A stretch of 9,608 bases of DNA from Trichodesmium sp. MAG_R04 (GTDB taxonomy: Bacteria > Cyanobacteriota > Cyanobacteriia > Cyanobacteriales > Microcoleaceae): positions 1 through 9,608 of the forward strand of contig JAKQYG010000125.1 of assembly GCA_023356515.1 (NCBI GenBank). The letters run 5' to 3'. Below the pieces are notes generated by a model. That model made no database searches, was not told the DNA's origin, and saw only the letters and a list, made by a program, of their open reading frames with translations. A program made the translations under genes and the position numbers. Position 1 is the stretch's first letter, and every line of letters starts with the position of its first letter. Shown in pieces: positions 1 through 6,209 of this stretch.

Positions 1-565
1 TGAAATTGAAAAAGCACATCCGGATGTGTTTAATATTATGCTGCAAATTTTGGATGATGGGCGGGTTACTGATAGTCAAGGTCACAAGGTTGATTTTAAG
101 AATAGTGTGATTATTATGACAAGTAATATCGGTTCTCAGTATATTTTAGATGTTACTGATGATTATGAGCAAATGCATCATCGGGTAATGGAGGCGTTGC
201 GTGCTGCTTTCCGCCCAGAATTTCTCAACCGTATTGATGAAACGATTATTTTTCATGGGTTGCAGAAAGAGCAGTTACGAGAAATTGTGCAGTTACAAGT
301 TGTGCGTTTGGAGAAAAGGTTGGCTGAACGTAAGATGTCATTGAAGCTTGCTGATGCTGCTATTAATTTTTTGGCAGATGTTGGGTATGATCCGGTTTAT
401 GGTGCTCGTCCTCTAAAGCGGTCAATTCAGCGAGAGTTGGAAACACCAATTGCTAAAAGTATTTTGCGTGGTGAATTTAAGGATGGTGACACTATTTTTG
501 TGGATGTTGAAAATGAGCGACTTTCCTTTAAACGGTTGCCTATGGAGTTGGTGACAGCTAAATGA
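1..565 (+). CDS. clpB: ATP-dependent chaperone ClpB, C-terminal part (5' end outside window)
   Basis: ClpB is a hexameric Hsp100 disaggregase that threads aggregated proteins through its pore in the cytosol, working with DnaK. The frame is already open at the left edge, with whole codons from base 2, so about 187 C-terminal residues are visible. They start at the Walker B glutamate of the second AAA+ domain (EIEKAHPDVFN), followed by LDDGRVTDSQG, the sensor-1 strand IIMTSNIGS, the arginine-finger segment RPEFLNRIDE, and the sensor-2 motif GARPLKR in the D2 small domain. The end, with GDTIFVDVE, is typical of ClpB. No ClpP-binding loop is visible, which fits ClpB better than ClpC, although that loop would lie near the left edge. 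The stop at 563-565 looks natural. The GTG at 26 is internal and not a start. Cyanobacteria often carry two ClpB paralogues, and the paralogue cannot be decided here. Confidence 0.93.
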   Translation, partial: EIEKAHPDVFNIMLQILDDGRVTDSQGHKVDFKNSVIIMTSNIGSQYILDVTDDYEQMHHRVMEALRAAFRPEFLNRIDETIIFHGLQKEQLREIVQLQVVRLEKRLAERKMSLKLADAAINFLADVGYDPVYGARPLKRSIQRELETPIAKSILRGEFKDGDTIFVDVENERLSFKRLPMELVTAK

Positions 566-597
566 AGTCAAAAGTTAAAAATCAAAAGTTCAAAGTA
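564..597. repeat. Degenerate heptad-like STRR repeat
   Basis: A-rich tract just past the clpB stop with degenerate repeats of AGTCAAA/AGTTAAA type. Its 17-base core GAAGTCAAAAGTTAAAA recurs exactly at 7595-7611 upstream of the Z-ISO gene. Short tandemly repeated heptamers of this kind are common between cyanobacterial genes. No function is inferred. Confidence 0.45.
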
Positions 598-609
598 AGA
601 TTTTATAGA

Positions 610-699
610 CAGGACTTACACACTACCGCTATATATAGTGTATTTTGGGTCATTTATTTAAATATTTACACTACAATTAGAGCCTTTGCGTAAGTCCTG
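610..699 (+). mobile_element. 90-bp MITE, family 1 (CAGGACTTAC ends, 5-bp TSD)
   Basis: The element has perfect 10-bp terminal inverted repeats, CAGGACTTAC and GTAAGTCCTG. It is flanked by a perfect 5-bp direct repeat ATAGA at 605-609 and 700-704, as expected of a target-site duplication. It is exactly as long as the element at 3042-3131 and about 71% identical to it in reverse orientation. Conservation is concentrated in the outer 30 bases of each end. It has no coding capacity, so it must have been mobilised by a transposase encoded elsewhere. It lies 44 bp downstream of clpB. Confidence 0.85.
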
Positions 700-742
700 A
701 TAGACTTAAAACTTTGACACTACAGTAATTTCAGGAAATAAT

Positions 743-979
743 TTGATATCTATAGCGCTTTTCATTTCAGTAGACAACAAAGTAGGGACTAACTATTACT
801 CAGAAATGAACCCAATTGAGCAAGAGTTGCAGTATCTCAAAAAAGATGAATTATCAGGTCAAATATTTGATGACGAGTTAGACCTTGCTTATGTAGTAAT
901 TGACGGTATTCAAGCTAGGGGAGAAAAGGGAAACTACAGTACAGAAAGTTTTAAATTTTACTCAAATCAAACTGCTTAA
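743..979 (+). CDS. Hypothetical small protein (unrecognised)
   Basis: I do not recognise this protein. The longest reading starts at TTG 743, six bases after AGGA (733-736), a plausible ribosome binding site, and gives 78 residues. An alternative ATG at 806 gives 57 residues but lacks an obvious binding site. The protein is soluble and acidic in its middle (KKDELSGQIFDDELDL), with a short hydrophobic run near the TTG start (ISIALFISV) and no cysteine. It sits alone between a MITE (610-699) and an AT-rich tract, with no partner gene. The frame is open back to about 710 with a stop at 707-709, so it could be the residue of a longer gene cut by rearrangement near the MITE. Whether it is translated is uncertain. 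Confidence 0.35.
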   Translation: MISIALFISVDNKVGTNYYSEMNPIEQELQYLKKDELSGQIFDDELDLAYVVIDGIQARGEKGNYSTESFKFYSNQTA

Positions 980-1076
980 AATTTCTTTACATACTTTAGT
1001 TTTTTTTCACCGACTTACTTAGATTGTTCGCCATTTTTTTTAGTGGTATAACGACTATATTTACAATTTTATAAAT

Positions 1077-1118
1077 GTTATTTATTAAACATTCATAGTT
1101 ATTTATTAAACATTCATA
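1077..1118. repeat. Perfect tandem duplication, 2 x 21 bp
   Basis: Two identical 21-bp units, 1077-1097 and 1098-1118, each beginning GTTATTTATTAAAC and ending ATTCATA, lie head to tail. The second unit runs into the left edge of the inverted-repeat element at 1119. Identity is complete, which suggests a recent event. The unit lies outside the adjoining element, so the duplication is not simply a target-site duplication. Confidence 0.75.
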
Positions 1119-1258
1119 TAGCAACGTGCGCTGGTATATTTACATGGTACAAGTTGCTACTAATGTAATATACGTAAAAGTATTGGTAGATAGTAGCGTA
1201 AAATTGTACTACACTTAAATGCGATAGTAATATGTAAAGATGTGAGTGCTCATTGCTA
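1119..1258. mobile_element. Foldback element of about 140 bp, family 3 (TAGCAA ends)
   Basis: Inverted ends ATATAGCAA (1116-1124) and TTGCTATAT (1253-1261) are perfect over 9 bp. They continue imperfectly for about 35 bp per arm, sharing for example ATTTACAT/CTTTACAT stretches. A further inner pair is GTACAAG..TTGCTACTA against TAGTAGC..TTGTAC, so most of the element can fold back on itself. If the target is TA, the element is 1119-1258 with TA on both sides. It has almost the same length as the element at 3336-3474, which shares the TAGCAA ends. It lies at the 3' end of the decayed NACHT-HEAT gene, and the tail of the minus-strand reading frame there is encoded by it. Confidence 0.65.
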
Positions 1259-1296
1259 TATATCATATAAATTAACCTTAAGTAAAAATTTTTTAA

Positions 1297-1568
1297 CCAT
1301 AGATAATAGAAACTGGGGTAAGATAATTTTTGAGTAGTTTGCCAGAGCATTTCACTCAACATATCAAAACCATATTGACTCTCATTATTCTTGAGAGTAG
1401 CTATCAACTCATAAGAATAAAGAGCAACCAATTGTGAAAGAAATAACTTCATCATTTTTATGATTCTCTAATAGCTCCATTAATACTTCTATTGCTACTG
1501 CTTTATTGGCGGTTGACATTTGACTTAATATCTCGGCTGCATAATGACAACGTTGAAATAAATCTTCA
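1297..1568 (-). pseudogene. Frameshifted C-terminal HEAT tail of the NACHT gene
   Basis: Downstream of the 500-codon NACHT-HEAT frame, the same protein continues in two other minus-strand frames. The first, from about 1568 to 1411, encodes a HEAT-like unit with QRCHYAAEILSQM, then VAIEVLMELLENHKNDEV, before a stop at 1409-1411. The second carries YELIATLKNNES and then LWQTTQKLSYPSFYYLW, ending near 1297. That tail resembles the C-terminal W..AQ.L.YP.FY..W region of cyanobacterial NACHT-HEAT proteins, recalled from family knowledge and not searched. At least two frameshifts are therefore needed, one near 1555-1575 and one near 1410-1450. The open frame 1114-1455 is probably not an independent gene, because its last 48 or so codons come from the inserted element at 1119-1258. 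Confidence 0.6.
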
Positions 1569-3027
1569 AAATAGCAATTGCTTTTTTGTTTTTAGATTTG
1601 ATTTGAGCTAAACATTTGACTATTCCATTACGAATACTTGGATTTTCACTATCTTCTAATAGTTCAAGCAAAGCGTTGATTTCAAATTCATTATTAAGGG
1701 GTATTGATTGTAAACATTGGATAGCTTTGTTACAAAAATCTGCTTCTGTTGTTATTTTTATAATTTCTATTAATGTAGCAATAACTTTTTCTTTAATTGT
1801 TTGCACTAGAAGTTTTTCAGCAATAGAACTAATCCTCATCTTTGACCAATATATATCCATATTTTCTACTCGCCCACCAAAAACCAATCGAGCATTATGA
1901 AAATGGAATCTATCAAGGGCAAAGTCTACAAGTATTGCAACTATATGATCTGATAATCTGCATTTTTTAAATTCAGTTATTCCTACGGCAGCCAAAAAAA
2001 GAGTGTGAAAACCATAAAGGTTATAATAATTTCCATCATGAAAATAGACTAATTTTTTTATAAACTCATCCTTTTCGACATCATGTAGATCATTCCGCCC
2101 TAACCATAATAAAATCACCTCTTTCCAACGGTTATCAAAAACTCGGTAATACTTATTTTTAACCGGATAATTCCCCCACTTACCATGATTCCGAGGCAAG
2201 AAAAAATCCCAATCATCAATAGCCAGAGCAGCAAAATATTCTTCAAACGTGGCATGAAAAAAAGCATACACCTTTTTGGTCGGCGACTCTGCCGCTACCC
2301 CGACATTATTCAACCATCCAGTTCGCAACGCCAGATAAAACAGAGAACTTTCATCATCAGCATCCCCCAATATCCTCTCAATAAAATCTTGCCGCAACCG
2401 GAAACGACCTCCACTAGAGTCAATATCCTGTTTTGCCAGTTCACCCAACGCCAAATTTAACTTCCGTCGCTTACCTTTCTCAATTGGAAAGCGATCGCTC
2501 TTCCACCGATAAAACTGTTCGACAAACTGACCATACAATTCCGCCTTCGTCTCCGGCAAACTTCCCTCATATAACTGCCAACTCCGACACAACAACGCCA
2601 ACCGCAGAGGATTTGGCACCACATCTCGCACCCGCGCTTTTTTCTCCTTACCCAACTCAGCCTTCAAGCGCTCACCCTTACTATTCTTCCCCCCACTATT
2701 ATTCTCCCCCTTTTCTAAGGAGGAGGGATCAAACCTTTCCAAGAGGGGTAAGGGGAGATCGAACCAATTATCAATAAACTGATGGACCTGCTGAGGATAA
2801 TCAAAATCCAACAACCGAAAAGTCTCAAAATCAGACAAAGCATTTACATCCGCCTGCCAAACATTCAGACGACAAGTCAACACCACCCGCGCCTTACCCA
2901 CCCATCCCCAGAGCTGACGATAAATATTTTGTAAAGCCTGAGTGCTAGAAGTAGGAATTTCATCCACCCCATCCAACAGCAACCAGACTCGCCCATCTTT
3001 AAATTGTTCGGTAAAATTGTTTTGCAC
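1525..3027 (-). pseudogene. NACHT NTPase with HEAT-type repeats, truncated at both ends
   Basis: NACHT proteins are STAND NTPases; bacterial members are known or proposed anti-phage sensors. This 500-codon frame begins in the middle of the NTPase. Walker B is VWLLLDGVDE (residues 14-23), followed by the sensor-like VVLTCRLNVW (48-57), the winged-helix part VPNPLRLALLC (137-147), and FFHATFEEYFAALAIDDW (256-273), a signature of cyanobacterial NACHT proteins. About three HEAT-like helical repeats fill residues 400-490. No GxxxxGK[ST] P-loop or N-terminal effector is encoded upstream. The frame meets a stop at 3037-3039, next to the MITE at 3042-3131. The start at 3027 is a GTG with no convincing binding site. 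Residues 91-115 come from a G/C-rich repeat. The HEAT part continues in other frames (1297-1568). I infer a decayed gene, although the open frame could still express a fragment. Confidence 0.8.
2683..2757 (-). repeat. G/C-rich repeat inserted in frame within the NACHT domain
   Basis: Within otherwise AT-rich coding DNA, this stretch is made of runs such as GGAGGAGGG, AGAGGGGTAAGGGGAG and CTCCCCCTTTTC. Such C5/G5-rich dispersed repeats are frequent between cyanobacterial genes. Here it keeps the frame and encodes PLPLLERFDPSSLEKGE and following Gly/Asn/Ser-rich residues, between the NACHT core and the winged-helix part, where family members usually have a short linker (from memory). Confidence 0.45.
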
Positions 3028-3041
3028 CTTCTTAAGTTAAT

Positions 3042-3131
3042 CAGGACTTACGCAACGGCACTGGTTATAGTGGCAAGATCTTGAAAATGAAAAATTTTTG
3101 CACCATATATAGCGGTACTGCGTAAGTCCTG
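3042..3131 (-). mobile_element. 90-bp MITE, family 1 (CAGGACTTAC ends, 5-bp TSD)
   Basis: The second 90-bp copy has ends CAGGACTTACGCA and TGCGTAAGTCCTG, a perfect 13-bp inverted repeat. It is flanked by perfect 5-bp duplications TTAAT at 3037-3041 and 3132-3136. Its reverse complement aligns end to end with 610-699 without gaps. It abuts the truncated 5' end of the NACHT gene. The in-frame TAA at 3037-3039 is part of the target duplication, so it existed before insertion. The element alone therefore does not explain the missing N-terminus. Confidence 0.88.
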
Positions 3132-3139
3132 TTAATTAT

Positions 3140-3320
3140 CGGGACTTACACAAAAAAACAGTAAAAAATAGGCTTAAATATAGACGGCCAGAGGCTTTTA
3201 CGTCGAAAAGGTATGATTCCTTTATTACCAAGGGTTCTAGCCATTTTTAGGGTTTTGACGTAATTCCCTTGCCTCGAGTAACTTTCAAGCATTTTTCTAC
3301 CCAGAAAATGTGTAAGTCCC
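3140..3320. mobile_element. Inverted-repeat element of about 181 bp, related to family 1
   Basis: Perfect 12-bp ends GGGACTTACACA (3141-3152) and TGTGTAAGTCCC (3309-3320) share GGACTTACACA with the 90-bp MITEs. ATTAT occurs at 3135-3139 and 3321-3325, a possible 5-bp duplication if one extra C at 3140 belongs to the element. An inner 7-bp inverted pair is TTACGTC (3198-3204) and GACGTAA (3257-3263). There is no coding capacity. It lies only 8 bp from the previous MITE, and their proposed duplications overlap at 3135-3136, so the insertions occurred successively at one site. Confidence 0.65.
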
Positions 3321-3335
3321 ATTATTTAGATAATA

Positions 3336-3474
3336 TAGCAATCCTATCTGATTAGTGAAAAAATAGGCTGCTTTAAGGCAGGAGACAGGAAGCAGAAGGC
3401 AGAAGGTAGAAGGAACAGGAGTTGAAGCTATTTTTAAGAAAGCTAGTGATTTGACAAATGATTTAGGATTGCTA
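3336..3474. mobile_element. Inverted-repeat element of about 139 bp, family 3 (TAGCAATCC ends)
   Basis: Perfect 14-bp arms ATATAGCAATCCTA (3333-3346) and TAGGATTGCTATAT (3464-3477) continue imperfectly inward. Assuming a TA target, the element spans 3336-3474 with TA on both sides. A TA target is the habit of IS630/mariner-type transposons, so mobilisation by such an element is possible but unproven. Its interior carries the purine-rich heptad repeat at 3392-3412. A 69-codon minus-strand open frame crossing it is not considered a gene. Confidence 0.65.
3392..3412. repeat. Heptamer tandem repeat, 3 x GCAGAAG-like
   Basis: Three consecutive 7-bp units GCAGAAG, GCAGAAG, GTAGAAG lie within a longer purine-only stretch (3377-3422). 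This is a typical cyanobacterial short tandem repeat. It lies inside the element at 3336-3474, so it either arrived with the element or expanded afterwards. Confidence 0.7.
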
Positions 3475-3610
3475 TATCCTACGATATTAGACTGGAAAAT
3501 TTTCAAGACATTAATAACATTGAAATCCTCTAGAGTCAGCGGATAAAGGAGTTCATCCCCAGAAGGCTAGCTGATAGCTAATTGCTTAAAGGTATATTAT
3601 ATCTTTTCTA

Positions 3611-3954
3611 AAAGTTATAGATTTTGTTAATCGTCAAATTCCCAGTTTGCAAGAATATATTTTATACTAAATTCGGGTATAAAAGCAGGCTTTTCCCATC
3701 GCCTAATACCTTATTTAGCAAAGGCTGTAACTTTTAAAATACCCTCTCACACTAGGCGAATTTGGTATTAGTAGATTCAGAATCAATATCTGATATCTGT
3801 AGAAATTTATCAACGTGGCGAGGGAAAAATTTGGCATTATTGTGCATATATAGAAGGAGAGTCAATTACATTATCTAGTATTGAACTTACTTCTGCTATT
3901 CAAGTTTTATACGAAGGAGTTAACTTTGAAACTGATACTGTCGAGTCAGAATAA
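3611..3954 (+). pseudogene. Uma2 (DUF820) family remnant, split by a MITE and a 7-bp duplication
   Basis: Uma2 proteins have a PD-(D/E)XK nuclease-like fold; their role is mostly unknown and they are very abundant in cyanobacteria. Bases 3632-3664 encode RQIPSLQEYIL, a typical Uma2 segment. An inverted-repeat element (3665-3767) follows, and the frame resumes after its TTA duplication as VDSESIS. Next comes ATATCTG repeated twice (3786-3792, 3793-3799), which throws the frame. The next frame gives SVEIYQRGEGKIWHYCAY and then ITLSSIELTSAIQVLYEGVNFE, stopping at 3952-3954. Removing the element with one TTA, and one 7-bp copy, restores one continuous Uma2-like C-terminus. The upstream boundary is uncertain. 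NIEIL at about 3519-3533 recalls the IEIL(S) motif of the family, but in a broken context. The catalytic core is not recognisable, so this is a dead fragment. Confidence 0.7.
3665..3767. mobile_element. 103-bp MITE, family 2 (TACCAAATT-type ends, TTA duplication), inside the Uma2 remnant
   Basis: Ends TACTAAATTCG (3665-3675) and CGAATTTGGTA (3757-3767) are inverted repeats with one mismatch. TTA occurs directly outside both ends (3662-3664 and 3768-3770). Excising the element with one TTA rejoins the interrupted Uma2 reading frame exactly, which supports both the boundaries and the 3-bp duplication. The ends and duplication class match the element at 5582-5672. It has no coding capacity. Confidence 0.78.
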
Positions 3955-4425
3955 ATGTAATGCTGTATTGTCATTTCAGTTATCACCTTATTGGTGATTA
4001 GACATCTCCAAAAATTATCAAGAACTTGCTCTAACTATCTTTCAAAGTGCGATCGCCAGCTCCTCCAGATAGTCATTTTTTACTAGCTTTACAGTAAGCT
4101 AATAAGCATTTAAAATGCGTATTAGTAATTGAGAATTTAGAATTCAGAAGGGTTTTTCTTTGAACGAGGCATACAACAATAAGTCGTTTAAATGCACAAA
4201 AGCTTATTACAGATAGTTATTGTTAATTATTTACCATTTTTATATAGTTTTTAAATTACTTTTTTCTACCTCCTAAAGTTTAATTTATACTAAAATTAAT
4301 ACTCATATGCTTAATTTTACTAAACCACATACTGTTAAAATTACTTTTTCATAAACTATTGGTTATTCTCCATTTCCTACCCTCATTAACAGATTTTTCC
4401 CCAAACCCTAACTATTGAGAATAAA
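3955..4425. other. Gene-free stretch between the Uma2 remnant and pyrD
   Basis: No credible gene was seen on either strand. It contains three small hairpins: ATCACC/GGTGAT (3982-3998), TAGCTT/AAGCTA (4084-4101) and GCATT/AATGC (4106-4118). None has a clear T-run. There is one HIP1 octamer at 4049-4056, and then very AT-rich DNA leading into pyrD that should hold its promoter. Confidence 0.6.
4220..4248 (+). promoter_or_regulatory. Candidate sigma70-type promoter for pyrD
   Basis: TTGTTA (4220-4225) and TATAGT (4243-4248) are separated by 17 bp and lie about 180 bp upstream of the pyrD GTG. In DNA this AT-rich such matches arise easily, so this is only a candidate. Confidence 0.25.
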
Positions 4426-5574
4426 GTGTTAAATATTTATCGTTCTCTCCTACTTCCGATTATATTTTCTGGATTTAAAGCCGATCCAGAATGGATACAT
4501 CATCGAGTTCTAAATATGCTCAGTTTTATAGATACTTACTCCGATTCTCAACTGATAAATATTATTCAGACAATGATGGAGAAATTATTCTGTTTTGAAG
4601 ATACTCGCCTAGAGCAAAATTTATGGGAATTAAATTTTAAAAATCCAGTGGGTTTAGCCCCAGGATATGATAAAGACGGTCTAGCTATTAACACCTGGCC
4701 TCGATTAGGTTTTGGGTTTGCTGAACTTGGTACAGTTACTTTCCATGGACAACAGGGAAATCCCCAACCAAGATTGTTTCGTTTACCAAAAGATAAGGCT
4801 GTCTTAAATCGAATGGGATTTAATAATCAAGGAGCTGCTGCTTTAGCTAAGAGGTTGCAAAGTCAAAGCAAAACTAATTCTTTTATTCCTTCTTCTTTAT
4901 TTCCTTATGGTATAAATATTGGTAAATCTAAGATAACTTCTTTAGAAGCAGCAGCAACAGACTATTTAAATAGTTTTCGATTGTTAAAAAGTTGTGGAGA
5001 TTATTTTGTTGTTAATGTATCTTCTCCTAATACTCCAGGGTTACGTTCCCTACAAAATGTCGATAGTTTAAGCAGAATTTTAGCAGTTTTGCTAGAAGAA
5101 AATCAAGAAAAAAAGCCCATTTTAGTTAAGATTGCACCTGATTTAGAAAATGAAGCGATCGCCTCAATACTAGACTTAATTAAAGAATCTCGAATATCTG
5201 GTATAATTGCCACCAACACAACTATTAATCGTGAGAGATTAAAAACTAAAATTATTCCAGTAACAGGTAAAGTTGTTACCGAAGAAGCAGGTGGAATTAG
5301 TGGCGCACCATTAACCCAAAGAGCAACAGAAATAATTAAATTCATCTGGCAAGAAACAAAGGGAGAATTACCAATTATTGGTGTAGGTGGTATATTTACA
5401 ACAGAAGATGCGTGGGATAAAATTACTGCTGGTGCGAGTCTAATTCAAGTTTACACAGGATTGGTATATCAAGGACCGGGAATGGTTAAACAAATTCTCC
5501 AAGGATTACGAAAAAAGCTAGATGAACATGGATTAAATTCTATTTCTGAAGCTGTTGGTTTAGCAAATAAATAA
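4426..5574 (+). CDS. pyrD: Dihydroorotate dehydrogenase (quinone), class 2
   Basis: PyrD oxidises dihydroorotate to orotate, the fourth step of de novo pyrimidine synthesis. Class 2 enzymes bind FMN, pass electrons to quinone and sit peripherally on the membrane. All 382 residues fit the class. The N-terminal extension has LLLPIIF and KADPEWIHHRVL (18-29), the membrane/quinone helices. NPVGLAPGYDKDG (73-85) and GFGFAELGTVT (95-105) follow, then GNPQPRLFRLP and NRMGFNNQG. The active-site loop is NVSSPNTPGLR (197-207), where Ser200 is the class 2 catalytic base. KIAPDL, ATNTTI, GGISGAPL and GVGGIFTTEDAW (319-330) form the FMN phosphate side. The start is GTG 4426, behind a weak GAGA at 4417-4420; the next residues match family N-termini, so I keep it. 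There is no partner gene. A MITE begins 7 bp after the stop. Confidence 0.95.
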   Translation: MLNIYRSLLLPIIFSGFKADPEWIHHRVLNMLSFIDTYSDSQLINIIQTMMEKLFCFEDTRLEQNLWELNFKNPVGLAPGYDKDGLAINTWPRLGFGFAELGTVTFHGQQGNPQPRLFRLPKDKAVLNRMGFNNQGAAALAKRLQSQSKTNSFIPSSLFPYGINIGKSKITSLEAAATDYLNSFRLLKSCGDYFVVNVSSPNTPGLRSLQNVDSLSRILAVLLEENQEKKPILVKIAPDLENEAIASILDLIKESRISGIIATNTTINRERLKTKIIPVTGKVVTEEAGGISGAPLTQRATEIIKFIWQETKGELPIIGVGGIFTTEDAWDKITAGASLIQVYTGLVYQGPGMVKQILQGLRKKLDEHGLNSISEAVGLANK

Positions 5575-5581
5575 GTTGTAA

Positions 5582-5672
5582 TACCAATTTCATAAACTTA
5601 GACTATACTGCTTGTCTTAATACTTATCAAATGTTGACATATGATATCTAGCAATACTTAAGGAAATTGGTA
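5582..5672. mobile_element. 91-bp MITE, family 2 (TACCAATTTC ends, TAA duplication)
   Basis: Perfect 10-bp ends TACCAATTTC and GAAATTGGTA are bordered by TAA on both sides (5579-5581 and 5673-5675), a 3-bp target duplication like that of the element at 3665-3767. It starts 7 bp beyond the pyrD stop, so its foldback ends would be transcribed as a hairpin at the end of the pyrD message. A single similar end, AATTGGTATAA, occurs at 6159-6169 without a visible partner. Confidence 0.8.
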
Positions 5673-5675
5673 TAA

Positions 5676-6209
5676 GCATTCAGCTATTAGCTTTCACTCA
5701 ACTTTACAGCAATAAAACTGGCTTTTGTGTATTAGTTATGAATATCACTATCTCCCAAGGTTGAAAAAATAGTTCAAGGCAAAAAGTGTTTAGAATAAAA
5801 AAGAGAAAGACATAAAATTAAACATTCTTTAATTAAATTAGTTTGATTAATTTTTAATTATCCCTCGTTATTTGATCTCTTAAATTTCATTTTTCTCCTT
5901 TTGTTTTTTTGTTCATGAATAATTCAGGCTAGTAGCTTGGCCAGTTATGGGCGAGTCGATACTTGATTGGTTTTTAGCTAGTAAATCATTTGTATTTGTT
6001 CTCTTTCTTGAGCTTTTATTGATTTACTTATTGGAAACTATTTCATTGATTTTGAATTTTAAAGGACTGGCCATAAATACTTGATAAAGAGTGAGCGCTC
6101 TATGATTTTCTTCAACTATAATATATTATTAATTTATATTAAGCGCAGCTTCATAGAGAATTGGTATAACTACATAAAACAGTAATTATTCCTAAGATTT
6201 AACAGTTAT
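5676..6209. other. Gene-free AT-rich stretch with separated inverted repeats
   Basis: No credible coding frame lies between pyrD and rbcR. Two long-range inverted pairs are present: TGGCCAGT (5938-5945) with ACTGGCCA (6066-6073), and CTCTATGA (6098-6105) with TCATAGAG (6151-6158). ATACTTGAT occurs directly repeated just inside and just outside the first pair. A lone family 2 MITE-like end lies at 6159-6169. The stretch looks like worn remains of mobile elements. The 3' ends of pyrD and rbcR face each other across it. Confidence 0.5.

Noticed and set aside
1114..1455. 113-codon minus-strand frame as an independent gene
   Set aside because: Its first half matches the frameshifted HEAT tail of the NACHT gene, and its second half is encoded by the inverted-repeat element at 1119-1258.
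1616..2777. Three plus-strand frames opposite the NACHT gene
   Set aside because: The minus-strand frame has clear NACHT and HEAT motifs; the opposite frames are low-complexity shadows.
610..3320. Repeated CAGGACTTAC motifs as a CRISPR-like array
   Set aside because: The motifs occur as inverted pairs bounding elements with target duplications, and are not evenly spaced direct repeats with unique spacers.
3297..3506. 69-codon minus-strand frame
   Set aside because: It runs across two inverted-repeat elements and a heptad repeat, and has no protein-like features.
5103..5345. Antisense frame within pyrD
   Set aside because: It is the reverse-strand shadow of a well-conserved pyrD coding segment.
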